In this document: piece after piece, positions 51,669-60,654 of the stretch | Layout of the letters: every line of letters starts with the position of its first letter | Numbering within the stretch: the stretch's first letter is position 1 | Source: Pedobacter cryoconitis | GTDB lineage: Bacteria > Bacteroidota > Bacteroidia > Sphingobacteriales > Sphingobacteriaceae | Length of the DNA stretch: 64,000 nt | Reading direction: 5' to 3' | NCBI RefSeq assembly: GCF_014200595.1 | Contig: NZ_JACHCG010000001.1 | Location: 1,116,001-1,180,000 of the forward strand | Program-made: the position numbers and the translations under genes | The notes under the pieces: generated by a model | Database searches by the model: none | What the model was told of the DNA's origin: nothing | The model's input: only the letters and a program-made list of their open reading frames with translations

Positions 51669-52808
51669 CTATTGTTTAGCATGATAAGCCGCTTTGATCT
51701 CTTTGATATTTCCCGCCGTTTGATTAAAAAAAGTAATAATTCTTGGATAAAAGCTTTTGAATGTTGGATACCGATCTCTGGAAGACTCGTATTCCCCTAA
51801 TAGCATAACTAGTTCTTTTGTCCAGAGAAAACCCTTTTTTTGCTGTTCCAGAATCTCAGCCTGTACAACCTTATCCTCATTTTTGTGATCAATCAGATAT
51901 CTGACTACACAAGCTCTGACTAAAGACTCATTGATTAAACTTTGCCAATCCTCATAAGCTTCGCGCTTCATTTCTATCCGCTGTGAATCCAGCAGAATTC
52001 CGCCACTGGCTTCCAGTAATTTCCCGTTGCCATCTTCTTCCAGAATATGGTTCACAAACGAATGGTTAAACTCATGAATTAAGGTAGGCAGATAGTCATT
52101 AGCGGAGAATAAGGGCTGACTCGTTTCATCGAAAGTCCAGGAACCCATAATCGCATAGACAATCTTTTTCTGTCCGGCAGGAAATACACTTGGACCATAA
52201 TTAGCTCCACCATTTGCAAGGCCAACAACAGTTTTGTAGTCTACACTATGGTCACCATAATAAGCTGGATACCAATTGGGATCGAAGCTCGCTGATGCCT
52301 GATTAAACCGGGTTGTAGCGACGTTGTAAATAGACTGGTGATTTTTATAAAACACTTCAAATGAAGAGGTTTTATAGAAGTCATTTAACAGTTTAACGAA
52401 TTTCAGGGCATCTTCCATTTCCCATTTTCCTGCCAGGCTGCTCTTTGAAACCTTAATCAGGGAAAACTGATCACCTTTAAATTCAAGATTTGCAGCAAGG
52501 AACATTACTCTTGAAAAACCTATTCCTTTTTCTTCACTCAGCTTCTTTGCAAAACTGATTATTGGCTGATCCTTATATTTTCCAAAATAAGCATTGATGT
52601 CTTTCACGTACTGCTTTGCAAAATTCATATTGTACTCAGGATTTCCTGCAAGCCTGAATACAATACTTAACAACTCTACCCGCCGGTCTACTGTTGATGC
52701 GACAGCCTGTGTTTTATTAAATACAGGAACCGGTCTGCTAAAAACAGGGGGCTTCGCAAAAGAGAAAGTATTGATCAATACCAGCAGAAAAGTAATAGTT
52801 AATTTCAT
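51669..52808 (-). CDS. DUF4932 protein with putative zinc-protease motif
   Basis: A 379-residue exported protein (signal MKLTITFLLVLINTFSFA). The central region contains HEFNHSFVNH, an HExxH-like zinc-binding pattern in which Asn stands for the second metal-adjacent residue, followed by a Glu-rich helix (LLEASGGILLDSQRIEMKRE). This matches the DUF4932 domain, suspected to be a metallopeptidase. Its activity and target are unknown. It is convergent with the DoxX gene and followed upstream by a long non-coding region. Confidence 0.8.
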   Translation of the reverse strand: MKLTITFLLVLINTFSFAKPPVFSRPVPVFNKTQAVASTVDRRVELLSIVFRLAGNPEYNMNFAKQYVKDINAYFGKYKDQPIISFAKKLSEEKGIGFSRVMFLAANLEFKGDQFSLIKVSKSSLAGKWEMEDALKFVKLLNDFYKTSSFEVFYKNHQSIYNVATTRFNQASASFDPNWYPAYYGDHSVDYKTVVGLANGGANYGPSVFPAGQKKIVYAIMGSWTFDETSQPLFSANDYLPTLIHEFNHSFVNHILEEDGNGKLLEASGGILLDSQRIEMKREAYEDWQSLINESLVRACVVRYLIDHKNEDKVVQAEILEQQKKGFLWTKELVMLLGEYESSRDRYPTFKSFYPRIITFFNQTAGNIKEIKAAYHAKQ

Positions 52809-52903
52809 TTGATGGGCGTTAAAATCTGAATAACCGAAATAAATAAATGCTTTTCCACCAATGTAAGCTATTCGCGTTAAAGATTATCCTGATGCGTAAA
52901 AAA

Positions 52904-52950
52904 TGTCCGCAATTGTCCGCAGCTGTCTGCAATTGTCCGCAGTTGTCCGT
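52904..52950. repeat. 10-bp tandem repeat, five units
   Basis: Units TGTCCGCAAT, TGTCCGCAGC, TGTCTGCAAT, TGTCCGCAGT and a final TGTCCGT follow without spacers. No spacer-repeat pattern, so not a CRISPR. Confidence 0.9.
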
Positions 52951-53145
52951 GGGTTAGTCAAAGGGGAAATTATAATTTCAATAATCTTCAACTAGTTATG
53001 GTTTGGTTGTGCCTGAGTGGTGGTCGGGGTGACACCAGGTTGAGAACAGCCTTTAAGCATACTTACTCTAAGTCATTTCAACTAGTTGTTTTGACTTGGA
53101 CTTGCCATGGACTCACGTTACTTTAGCATTGCTCTTACCCTAACG

Positions 53146-53178
53146 AGTACCCGGACAGTACCCGGGCAGTACCCGGCC
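53146..53178. repeat. 11-bp tandem repeat, three units
   Basis: Three contiguous units, AGTACCCGGAC, AGTACCCGGGC and AGTACCCGGCC, differ only at the tenth base. The GC-rich unit stands out from the AT-rich surroundings. Confidence 0.9.
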
Positions 53179-53222
53179 GATATTGAGTTATTATTTAGCT
53201 ATTTTGAATTTATTTACTAACA

Positions 53223-53245
53223 GCCCGGCCTTGTTTCGGCTGGGC
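53223..53245 (+). terminator. GC-rich hairpin, possible terminator
   Basis: GCCCGGCC and GGCTGGGC pair over eight bases with one G-U around a TTGTTTC loop. There is no T-run behind it, so a terminator role is doubtful. Confidence 0.35.
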
Positions 53246-53399
53246 CATCCTTGACAGCAAAGACTTTCTGTTGAGCGTGTCAAAAATTTATGCTTAAAAA
53301 AGAGCCTGCTCCACAAGTTTATGAATTGATCCAAAAAATAAAACAGAACATAATTACCGTTTTAAGCGTTATAATGATTTAAAATCTATAAAAACAATA

Positions 53400-53975
53400 A
53401 TGAAGCATACATCTTATCAGGAAGCGATCGAAGAATACGAATTAAAAGAAAATGAACAGGCCTTATTGCTTTACGCACATTATGGCAGGGCGATTTATAT
53501 GGGGCAGGTTTTAGAACAGCAGACTATCAATATGTTAGCTATAGATGATATCGTTAAAACCAAACCTGATTCACAAGATGCCTATGAAGCTATCTGGGCT
53601 AAATATGACCACAGTAAAATGATGGTAGGTGTGATGACCACTTTATTACAAGAAGCTTATCAGATCAGTGATATTGATATGGAAGAATTCAGAGAAGTAT
53701 TGCTGTTAAGAAATAACTTAGCACACAGATACTTTAGATTTAATGACGTATTATTCTCGTCGCATGGCGGACGTAAACGGATGATCAAAGACTTTGTAGA
53801 TTTCACCAATAGTATCAAAGCAATTGAAGAAAAGTTAGCTGTTTATATTGCTGATTATAATAGTGCAGCTGGTTTAAGCGCAGAAAGAATTGCTGAATTA
53901 CTGGCAGAAAGAAAAGAAGAGTGGAAAGACAAAGTAATTGATGATACTTATGATAGTTCACTAAAGTATAACTAA
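53400..53975 (+). CDS. Uncharacterised helical protein with a HEPN-like RxxxxH motif
   Basis: A 191-residue soluble, helix-rich protein. Its centre reads EEFREVLLLRNNLAHRYF, where Arg-x4-His resembles the catalytic R-x4-6-H motif of HEPN RNases and lies in the expected helix after a preceding helical segment (QVLEQQTINMLAIDDIVKTK). It has no signal peptide and no adjacent nucleotidyltransferase or antitoxin partner. It may be a solitary HEPN-like protein; this rests on one motif and helical context. I cannot name a family. Confidence 0.6.
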   Translation: MKHTSYQEAIEEYELKENEQALLLYAHYGRAIYMGQVLEQQTINMLAIDDIVKTKPDSQDAYEAIWAKYDHSKMMVGVMTTLLQEAYQISDIDMEEFREVLLLRNNLAHRYFRFNDVLFSSHGGRKRMIKDFVDFTNSIKAIEEKLAVYIADYNSAAGLSAERIAELLAERKEEWKDKVIDDTYDSSLKYN

Positions 53976-54046
53976 CCTTTTACACAGATTAACCCATTAT
54001 TTCTATAATTTGATCATATTTACGGATCTGGTACTAAATCCTTAAA

Positions 54047-55090
54047 ATGATCAAATCGATTTCTATTCATGACTTTATCAATTTACCTGAATCCGTTCCT
54101 CTGATTGATGTCAGAACTCCTTTAGAATTTCAGCAAGGTAGAATTCCTGGCGCATTTAATGTGCCGGTTTTCACCAATGAAGAACGTGTTCAGGTAGGTA
54201 CGACTTACAAACAAGTTGGAAGAGAACAGGCAATTTTACTGGGCTTTGATCTGACAGGTAATAAATGGTCGTCTTTTATCAGGGAAGCTTTAGTAATATC
54301 ACCCGGAAAAAAGATTGCTGTTCATTGCTGGCGCGGAGGAATGAGAAGTGGTGCAATGGCCTGGGCGCTTGATCTGTACGGCTTTGAGGTCTACCTTATT
54401 GAAGGCGGTTATAAGAATTACCGCAGGTGGTCTGCTGCGCAATTTGAAAAAGCTTATCAGTTAACTATAGTAGGAGGAATGACAGGTTCTGGTAAGACCA
54501 AACTGCTTCATCAGCTCCGGACTATGGGTGAACAAATCATAGATCTGGAAGAATTGGCACAACATCAGGGTTCCTCTTACGGCACAATGAATAAAATGGT
54601 GCAGCCTACACAAGAGCAATTTGAAAACAACTTTGCTTTTCAACTGAACAAACTCGACAGGCAAAGCCGGATATGGATAGAAGATGAAAGTCTGACCATT
54701 GGCAAAAGATGTATACCGAATCCTTTTTGGTATCAAATGAGAACCTCTTTAGTATTAAATATAGCAGTTCCTGATGAACATCGCGTAGAACTGCTGGCCG
54801 CAGAATACGGAGCTTTAGATCCTGAATTTTTAATAGAATGTACACAGCGTATCTGGAAAAGACTTGGCCCGGAGCAAACTAAAAATGCTATTCTGGCTAT
54901 TCAGGAAGACCGTATGTCAGACTTTATCAGGATTGTACTGGTTTATTATGATAAAACATATAAAACAGGACTTCATAAACGCGATCCGGAGAAAATCAAA
55001 ACAATAGCTATTGATAGCAAAGATATCAAAGTGAATGCAGCTAAAATGCTGTTGACCATACAGGAATTACATTCCACTCAACAATTATAA
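54047..55090 (+). CDS. mnmH: tRNA 2-selenouridine synthase (SelU)
   Basis: This 347-residue enzyme converts 2-thiouridine to 2-selenouridine at the wobble base of some tRNAs using selenophosphate. The N-terminal rhodanese domain has [20 protein letters not shown] and the catalytic Cys94 in [18 protein letters not shown]-loop follows (GMTGSGKT, about 144-151). It stands directly upstream of selD, separated by 8 bp, so the selenium donor and user are co-expressed. Confidence 0.95.
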   Translation: MIKSISIHDFINLPESVPLIDVRTPLEFQQGRIPGAFNVPVFTNEERVQVGTTYKQVGREQAILLGFDLTGNKWSSFIREALVISPGKKIAVHCWRGGMRSGAMAWALDLYGFEVYLIEGGYKNYRRWSAAQFEKAYQLTIVGGMTGSGKTKLLHQLRTMGEQIIDLEELAQHQGSSYGTMNKMVQPTQEQFENNFAFQLNKLDRQSRIWIEDESLTIGKRCIPNPFWYQMRTSLVLNIAVPDEHRVELLAAEYGALDPEFLIECTQRIWKRLGPEQTKNAILAIQEDRMSDFIRIVLVYYDKTYKTGLHKRDPEKIKTIAIDSKDIKVNAAKMLLTIQELHSTQQL

Positions 55091-55098
55091 CTCAGAAA

Positions 55099-56148
55099 AT
55101 GGAATCAACCCCTATAAAACTTACCCAATACTCACATGGTGCCGGATGTGGCTGTAAAATCAGCCCTGCCGTACTTGACAAAATTTTACATACTACAGTT
55201 CCTGCCACAGCTGATCCTCGTCTCTTAGTTGGAAATGATAAAAGGGACGATGCCGCAGTATTTGATTTAGGCAATGGAACTGCCTTAATTTCAACTACAG
55301 ATTTTTTTATGCCTATTGTAGATGATCCCTATGACTTTGGCAGGATTGCTTCTGCAAATGCGATCAGCGACGTCTATGCCATGGGAGGAAAACCGGTAAT
55401 GGCGATTGCGATTTTGGGCTGGCCAATTGAAAAGCTTGCACCAGAAGTCGCGCAGAAGGTTTTAGAAGGAGCAAGGGCTATTTGTGCCGAAGCTGGGATC
55501 ACGCTGGCTGGCGGACACAGTATTGATTGCCCTGAGCCTGTTTTCGGCTTATCAGTAAATGGGTTGGTTAATATTCCTCAGCTCAAACAAAACTCTACCG
55601 CTACTGCTGGTTGCCGGTTATATTTAACAAAAGCATTAGGTGTAGGGATTTTGTCTACTGCGCAAAAGAAAGGTGTTTTGCTTCCCGAGGATGCAGCAAT
55701 TGCACTTAAAAGCATGACTACACTCAATAAAATGGGAGAGCTATTTGGTCAGTTACCCAGCATAAAAGCGATGACAGATGTAACAGGTTTTGGTTTGCTG
55801 GGACATTTGGCTGAAATGTGTGACGGAAGTGGTTTGTCTGCAACCATTGAATTTGATAAAGTTCCGGTAATTTCATCTTTGCCTTACTATCTTGACCTGA
55901 ACTGCTATCCGGGCGGTACACAAAGAAACTGGAATAGTTATGGACACAAGATCAGTACATTAACAGATCATCAGAAGTTTATTCTGGCAGATCCTCAAAC
56001 CAGCGGAGGTTTATTGGTCGCTGTGGAAGCTGAAGGAGTGGAAGAATTCGAAGCGCTTTTAAAAAACCAGGGATTAACTGATGCGCATCTCATTTCTTTT
56101 GGCTGGCTGGAAAATACAGTAAATGAACCCTTGATTAAAGTAATTTAA
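55099..56148 (+). CDS. selD: Selenide, water dikinase (selenophosphate synthetase)
   Basis: A 349-residue enzyme making selenophosphate from selenide and ATP. The N-terminal active site is GAGCGCK with Cys17 and Lys20 (the cysteine form, not selenocysteine). Further motifs are [42 protein letters not shown] and [14 protein letters not shown]. With mnmH next door and no selA or selB in the window, the product is probably used for tRNA selenouridine. The rhodanese gene follows after 19 bp. Confidence 0.96.
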   Translation: MESTPIKLTQYSHGAGCGCKISPAVLDKILHTTVPATADPRLLVGNDKRDDAAVFDLGNGTALISTTDFFMPIVDDPYDFGRIASANAISDVYAMGGKPVMAIAILGWPIEKLAPEVAQKVLEGARAICAEAGITLAGGHSIDCPEPVFGLSVNGLVNIPQLKQNSTATAGCRLYLTKALGVGILSTAQKKGVLLPEDAAIALKSMTTLNKMGELFGQLPSIKAMTDVTGFGLLGHLAEMCDGSGLSATIEFDKVPVISSLPYYLDLNCYPGGTQRNWNSYGHKISTLTDHQKFILADPQTSGGLLVAVEAEGVEEFEALLKNQGLTDAHLISFGWLENTVNEPLIKVI

Positions 56149-56167
56149 AACCTGATATAGACAAACT

Positions 56168-56623
56168 ATGCTTAAGAACATTTTATTAAAAGTATCATTT
56201 ACTGCATTGTTATTTACAGCGATGACAGCTGTTAGTTATGCGCAAGTTTCAAAACCTCGTTTCCAAAGCAATCCCTGGGAAGAAGATCAGTTGATTTCAC
56301 CTGCTGTACTGGCAAATATGATCAGTAAAAAAGAAGATGTTAAAATTTACAATATCGGTGTTGTTCAAAATATAAAAGGAGCAACGAACCTGGGCACTGC
56401 AAGTGAAGCCGGGAATCTGAATAAATTGAAGGAAATCCTGAAGACCACCCCTAAAAATAAAGCGATTGTAATTTATTGCGGATGTTGCCCGATGGATAGA
56501 TGTCCGAATATCAGACCCGCATTTAAGGCTTTTACGGATCAGAAATTTACAAATGTGCGGTTATTAGAACTTCCCACAAATATCAAAACAGACTGGATTG
56601 ATCATGGATATCCCGTAGACTAA
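56168..56623 (+). CDS. Exported rhodanese-like protein
   Basis: A 151-residue protein with a signal peptide (SFTALLFTAMTAVSYAQ) and a single rhodanese fold whose active-site loop is YCGCCPMDRCPNIRPA, rich in cysteines. The usual DVR start motif is replaced by a divergent strand (KIYNIGVVQNIKGA). It probably handles sulfur or selenium or binds a metal in the periplasm. Its position after mnmH-selD suggests but does not prove a role in selenium or sulfur supply. Confidence 0.78.
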   Translation: MLKNILLKVSFTALLFTAMTAVSYAQVSKPRFQSNPWEEDQLISPAVLANMISKKEDVKIYNIGVVQNIKGATNLGTASEAGNLNKLKEILKTTPKNKAIVIYCGCCPMDRCPNIRPAFKAFTDQKFTNVRLLELPTNIKTDWIDHGYPVD

Positions 56624-56704
56624 AAATTACTATCATCGGATAGTTCATGATAATCAACGGATTCCCCATTCTATTTATAACAGTTCACTAATAGCTTTGT
56701 TCAG

Positions 56705-57916
56705 ATGAGAAAAATATCATTATACCTGACTATTATCTGTTGTCTTTTCCATTCCAAAACTTCTGCTCAATCCAATCAGGAAAGTAGTCTGGCCTTAACA
56801 CCGCCAATGGGATGGATGACATGGAATTATTTCGCAGATCAGATCACCGAAAAAGATATCATGGAAATGGCCGATGCAATGGTTAGCAGTGGTATGCTAA
56901 AAGCAGGCTATAATTACGTACTCATTGACGACGGATGGCAGGGGGGAAGAGATCATAAAAATAACATCATTGCTGACCCGAAGAAATTCCCTTCAGGAAT
57001 TAAAGCACTTGCTGATTATGTTCATGGTAAAGGCTTGAAACTGGGGATATATTCCGACGCTTCATTACTAACCTGTGCAGGCTATACTGCGAGCCTTCAT
57101 TTTGAAGAACAGGACGCAAAAACATTTGCTTCCTGGGGAATAGATTATCTGAAATATGACTATTGTGGTGCTCCTGAAGACGTCGAAACTGCAAAAAGCA
57201 GGTATAAAACAATGGCAGATGCGCTACGCAATAGTGGAAGAACTATTGTATTTGGTATTTGTGAATGGGGAGGCCGTAAACCCTGGTTATGGGCACCTGA
57301 ATCCGGCGGGCAATTATGGCGGACTACCAATGATATCAGAGACAAATGGAAACGCAGATCGGCAAAAGAAGGGGGAGAGGGTATATTAGATATTATTGAC
57401 CTGAATGCTCCGCTGGCTGAATTTGCCGGCCCCGGACACTGGAATGATATGGATATGCTGGTGGTTGGGCTGAATGGTAAAAAAGGCCCTTCTGGTGATT
57501 TAGGTGGAACCGGATGTACACAAGCGGAATACCAGAGCCAGATGAGTTTATGGTGTATGCTGGCATCGCCGCTGGCAGCTACGAATGATATCCGGAATAT
57601 GAGTGAAGAAGTTAAGCGGATTCTATTAAATCCTGAAGTGATTCTGCTCAATCAGGATACCTTAGGAAAACAGGCTGTCCGGAAATTAAACAATGAAACC
57701 TGGACTGTTTTTCTAAAACCACTGGCCAATGGTGACTATGCATTGGCTATCTTAAACCGGAGTAATCAAACTCAGCAAATCACCTATGATTTTGGATTAA
57801 CCGGAAGTTATCAAATCAAGGATTTATGGCAGCATAAAGTTATCAGAACAGGGAAAAACTGGAAGGGTAGTGTTAATTCCCATGAAACCAGGTTATTCCG
57901 TCTGATCAAAAAATAA
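56705..57916 (+). CDS. GH27 alpha-galactosidase, exported
   Basis: A 403-residue glycoside hydrolase with signal peptide ([20 protein letters not shown], then AQ). Family 27 signatures are [39 protein letters not shown], the nucleophile Asp152 in DYLKYDYC, and the acid/base Asp210 in [12 protein letters not shown]-terminal beta domain follows. It removes terminal alpha-galactose from oligosaccharides or glycans in the periplasm or outside. It is not near the SusCD pair of this window. Confidence 0.95.
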   Translation: MRKISLYLTIICCLFHSKTSAQSNQESSLALTPPMGWMTWNYFADQITEKDIMEMADAMVSSGMLKAGYNYVLIDDGWQGGRDHKNNIIADPKKFPSGIKALADYVHGKGLKLGIYSDASLLTCAGYTASLHFEEQDAKTFASWGIDYLKYDYCGAPEDVETAKSRYKTMADALRNSGRTIVFGICEWGGRKPWLWAPESGGQLWRTTNDIRDKWKRRSAKEGGEGILDIIDLNAPLAEFAGPGHWNDMDMLVVGLNGKKGPSGDLGGTGCTQAEYQSQMSLWCMLASPLAATNDIRNMSEEVKRILLNPEVILLNQDTLGKQAVRKLNNETWTVFLKPLANGDYALAILNRSNQTQQITYDFGLTGSYQIKDLWQHKVIRTGKNWKGSVNSHETRLFRLIKK

Positions 57917-57930
57917 AAATCTCCAAATAA

Positions 57931-57978
57931 TTTGCGCAATTGATCGGTTGCATGTATATTTGCAACTGATCAATTGCG
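57931..57978 (+). promoter_or_regulatory. Promoter embedded in a large ArsR-type operator
   Basis: An 18-bp inverted repeat (arms 57935-57952 and 57961-57978, one mismatch, spacer TGTATATT) carries the half-site CGCAATTGATC. A full Bacteroidota promoter overlaps it: TTTG at 57931-57934, 20 bp, then TATATTTG at 57955-57962, matching TTTG-N20-TAnnTTTG. The right arm ends 15 bp before the ArsR start. A repressor bound here would block the promoter, a textbook autoregulation layout. Confidence 0.8.
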
Positions 57979-57992
57979 TAAATTATCAGGAA

Positions 57993-58313
57993 ATGAGAAG
58001 AGATGTATTTCAGGCTATTGCCGATCCTACCCGCAGAGCTATCCTGGCTTTATTAGCCCTTCATGCGATGACCCCGAATGCTATTGCTGAACATTTTGAA
58101 AGCAGCAGGCAAGCGATATCCAAACATATTAAAATACTTACTGAATGCCAGCTCGTTAATCAGGAGCAATCCGGTCGTGAAATACACTATCATTTTAACC
58201 CTCAAAAGATGAAAGAAGTGGATACCTGGGTAGCACAATTCCGTGCACAATGGGAAAGCCGCTTTGACCAATTGGATGAACTATTGAAAAACCAAAACCA
58301 TAAACAATCATGA
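57993..58313 (+). CDS. ArsR-family winged-helix repressor
   Basis: A 106-residue regulator starting at [20 protein letters not shown]; an in-frame TTG 45 bp upstream would run through the operator and is rejected. The winged helix is [20 protein letters not shown] with a beta wing ([15 protein letters not shown]). It lacks the metal-binding cysteines of ArsR/SmtB sensors and belongs to the group paired with SRPBCC proteins. It overlaps the next gene by 4 bp (ATGA). Confidence 0.92.
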   Translation: MRRDVFQAIADPTRRAILALLALHAMTPNAIAEHFESSRQAISKHIKILTECQLVNQEQSGREIHYHFNPQKMKEVDTWVAQFRAQWESRFDQLDELLKNQNHKQS

Positions 58314-58807
58314 CAAAAAGAGAAGCAGTCTTTTCAAAGGACATGGAAAACAAAAAAGTTAGCGTAGTCAGGTTATTTGACGCCCCATTGGAGCAGGTAT
58401 GGAAAGCCTGGACAACGGCAGAAATTCTTGATTTGTGGTGGGCTCCCAAACCCTACAAAGCGGAAACCGGGCTTATGGATTTTCGCGAAGGCGGACAATG
58501 GCTTTACTGTATGGTAAGCCCTGAAGGTGCAAAAACATGGTGCAGGGTAGATTATCATACCATTGATTCCCAAAAGAGCATCACCAGTGTAGTTGTATTT
58601 TGCGATGAACAGGGCAATGAAAATCCGGACTTTCCAAAAGTATACTGGAAAAAACAATTCAGTCAGCCAGACAGCAGCACTACGCAGGTAGACGTCGAAA
58701 TCAGTTTTGATCAAACAGCTGATATGGAAATGCTCCTGAAAATGGGCTTCGAAGGTGGATTTACAGCAGGCTTGAATAATCTTGATGAATACCTTGAAAA
58801 TTTATAA
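58310..58807 (+). CDS. SRPBCC/AHSA1-family protein
   Basis: A 165-residue START-like lipid- or ligand-binding fold with the AHSA1 signature [30 protein letters not shown] and the C-terminal [20 protein letters not shown]. It is translationally coupled to the ArsR regulator, the usual pairing for this family. It may bind a hydrophobic ligand that matters for regulation; its function is unknown. Confidence 0.9.
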   Translation: MTKREAVFSKDMENKKVSVVRLFDAPLEQVWKAWTTAEILDLWWAPKPYKAETGLMDFREGGQWLYCMVSPEGAKTWCRVDYHTIDSQKSITSVVVFCDEQGNENPDFPKVYWKKQFSQPDSSTTQVDVEISFDQTADMEMLLKMGFEGGFTAGLNNLDEYLENL

Positions 58808-58816
58808 TTGAGTACA

Positions 58817-59494
58817 TTAAATGGATGAATTTATCAGCCGTTTTATCGTAACCAGGTGAGCAAGTAGTACGCCCGGAACTATACAGCAGGGAAGCCAGAC
58901 AAAAGGGAAGTAAAGCAAGGCCACATTAGGTTGGTCGAATGCGAACTGCTGAATAGGAAAAGGTGCAGATAAAACGGCTGTACTCACAATATTAGCAAGA
59001 GACAGTAAACAAAGGATATTCCATGCAATTAATACTTTGCTGTTCAGCACTTTTTTGATATAGCCAAAATAATAGACTATTGGTGCCGTCAGCCCGCATA
59101 GTATATCAAAATTACGGCCTTCAAAAGTCATAATTTCAGGAACGACGCGGTGCAGATATAACCCATATAAGCCTAACTCTACCGGGATTCTAACCAGATG
59201 AAGTAACGTCAATGTTTTAAGGCTAAAACCATCCAGTATATTCCTTCCTTTTCTGGTAAAAAAACTGACCGCAATCAGTATTACCGGTGGAAAAACCAAT
59301 AATGCGAATCGGGGTGGGAAGGTGGAGGTTACCGTATAAAATCCAGATAAACTAACGACAGCCTGTAAGGCCAGCCAGGAAAGTATAATCAGAATTATTG
59401 ATTTTGAATAATTGCCCGCTTTATAGAGCATCAATACACTGAAAATTGTACTGAGTATAAAGATGAGTTTGATATAAAAAGGTAAGTGTTCCAT
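58817..59494 (-). CDS. Polytopic membrane protein, unknown
   Basis: A 225-residue protein with about seven hydrophobic segments (FYIKLIFILSTIFSVLMLYK; SIILIILSWLALQAVVSLSG; FALLVFPPVILIAVSFFTRK; WNILCLLSLANIVSTAV) and few charged residues. No motif lets me name a family. It ends 9 bp from the SRPBCC gene (convergent) and lies downstream of a Crp/Fnr gene on the same strand, so it may be under that regulator's control. Confidence 0.75.
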   Translation of the reverse strand: MEHLPFYIKLIFILSTIFSVLMLYKAGNYSKSIILIILSWLALQAVVSLSGFYTVTSTFPPRFALLVFPPVILIAVSFFTRKGRNILDGFSLKTLTLLHLVRIPVELGLYGLYLHRVVPEIMTFEGRNFDILCGLTAPIVYYFGYIKKVLNSKVLIAWNILCLLSLANIVSTAVLSAPFPIQQFAFDQPNVALLYFPFVWLPCCIVPGVLLAHLVTIKRLINSSI

Positions 59495-59564
59495 AGCTTT
59501 ATTTGTTTATACAAAGGAAGCATTGTGAACACAGGCAATTCTTGCCATATGACAAGAAATAAGG

Positions 59565-60149
59565 TTATCTTTTCTTTGCCAGCTCTTTTCGTATCCTGCT
59601 TAAAGAAGTATCCGTAACGCCAAGATAAGAAGCGATGTTTTTCAAAGGCGCATGCTGGAATATTTCTGGATTTGTTGCCAACAGCTGCTCATATCTTTCT
59701 TCTGCGGTTTCAGTAATCATAGCTAATGTTCTGATTTTTAATGCTGCAAACCCTTTAACCAAAACTGATCTGCCGAATTCCCTGAATTCCGGGAGCGTAT
59801 GAAAAAGATCATTCAGCTGCTCATAGTTGATAGCCCAGCCTTCACAATCTGTTAATGCCTGGATATTTTCCTGAGATCTGGTGCGGTTAAAAAAGGAAGA
59901 AACTTCAAATATCAGTTGTCCTTGTGTATAAAAATTTGTTGTTACTTCATTGCCTTCCGTATCATGCGCAAATGCGCGCATATATCCTTTTTCGAGGAAT
60001 AAATATTCATCACATATTTTACCGGCTGTAAGCTGTAATTGATTTTTAGAGATGGTTTTTCTGGTAAAGTGAGCTGCAATTTCAACAGCGGCAGCAGCAG
60101 AAACCAGGTTCGTGTTTTTGAAGAAGCTGATCAGATTTTCCTGAAGCAT
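59565..60149 (-). CDS. Crp/Fnr-family transcriptional regulator
   Basis: A 194-residue protein with a cyclic-nucleotide-binding-like domain (KICDEYLFLEKGYMRAFAHD; NEVTTNFYTQGQLIFEVSSF) and a C-terminal helix-turn-helix (APLKNIASYLGVTDTSLSRI). No cAMP-contact signature or cysteine cluster is present. It resembles the regulator at 45 kb in layout. Its downstream neighbour encodes a membrane protein 70 bp away. Confidence 0.88.
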   Translation of the reverse strand: MLQENLISFFKNTNLVSAAAAVEIAAHFTRKTISKNQLQLTAGKICDEYLFLEKGYMRAFAHDTEGNEVTTNFYTQGQLIFEVSSFFNRTRSQENIQALTDCEGWAINYEQLNDLFHTLPEFREFGRSVLVKGFAALKIRTLAMITETAEERYEQLLATNPEIFQHAPLKNIASYLGVTDTSLSRIRKELAKKR

Positions 60150-60190
60150 AAGTTTACCGGTGATTTAAAAAACAAGATAGGGTTTTGAGT

Positions 60191-60601
60191 TTACAACTTA
60201 CGCAAAAAACGCTTGGAAAGCTGATATCCAGCACCAATTACCATTAAATAAATGGAAGTGCATAACAATACAATTGTCCAGCTGAAGAGACCAAAATAGG
60301 TAAATAGCCTGGCAGATCCCGGTTCGTTGGGGTCATATGCAAATGTAGCCTTTTCTCCAACTTTCCAGTTTGCTGGTGAACTGGATGAGGTATGTTTATA
60401 AATAAAGACCCCGTTGTTTTTGGTTTTGATAGCAAATATTGGTCTGTAGGAATCTCCATCAGAATCGCGTAACAATTCTAATGTTGTTACTGTTCCGGTT
60501 GCCCGCTCACTATTTTTCAGGAACGTTATAGAGTCACTTAAAATAAATAAGGATGCAAAGCATAAAATAATGCCAAAGATTAAAGCTATACGGTAGTACA
60601 T
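60191..60601 (-). CDS. DUF3592 membrane protein (copy 2)
   Basis: A 136-residue protein with N- and C-terminal membrane helices (IALIFGIILCFASLFILSDS; TIVLLCTSIYLMVIGAGYQL) and a central beta-rich domain (TVTTLELLRDSDGDSYRPIF; WKVGEKATFAYDPNEPGSAR). This is the DUF3592 layout. It is clearly homologous to the gene just upstream. A long hairpin covers its start codon. Function is unknown. Confidence 0.85.
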   Translation of the reverse strand: MYYRIALIFGIILCFASLFILSDSITFLKNSERATGTVTTLELLRDSDGDSYRPIFAIKTKNNGVFIYKHTSSSSPANWKVGEKATFAYDPNEPGSARLFTYFGLFSWTIVLLCTSIYLMVIGAGYQLSKRFLRKL

Positions 60602-60650
60602 TTAGCTATCAATTTATTATAAAATAAATATAATAAATTGGTAGCTAAAT
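60600..60650 (-). repeat. 21-bp inverted repeat over a start codon
   Basis: Arms 60600-60620 and 60630-60650 are complementary with a single wobble position and a 9-nt AT loop; the core is TAGCTA/TAGCTA next to AT-rich sequence. In the minus-strand message the hairpin ends within the start codon of the downstream DUF3592 gene, so it could limit its translation or act as a partial terminator between the two copies. Confidence 0.6.
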
Positions 60651-60654
60651 AATG

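Larger units (their letters stand above)
52809..53399. other. 590-bp intergenic region with short tandem repeats
   Basis: No coding frame of interest is seen on either strand. It holds two unrelated short tandem arrays (separate entries), two copies of the palindrome-containing motif TTCAACTAGTT about 80 bp apart (near 52985 and 53067), and a GC hairpin near 53223. GC content changes sharply within it, unlike the coding neighbours. Confidence 0.7.

Noticed and set aside
52904..53178. CRISPR array
   Set aside because: The repeats are 10-11 bp and contiguous without spacers, and no cas gene is present.
56692..56699. TAGCTTTG as a -7 element for the alpha-galactosidase gene
   Set aside because: It is only 5 bp from the start codon, leaving no room for a normal transcript leader.
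57948..57992. Upstream TTG start of the ArsR gene
   Set aside because: It would put the inverted-repeat operator and the promoter -7 element inside the coding region; MRRDVFQ is the normal family start.
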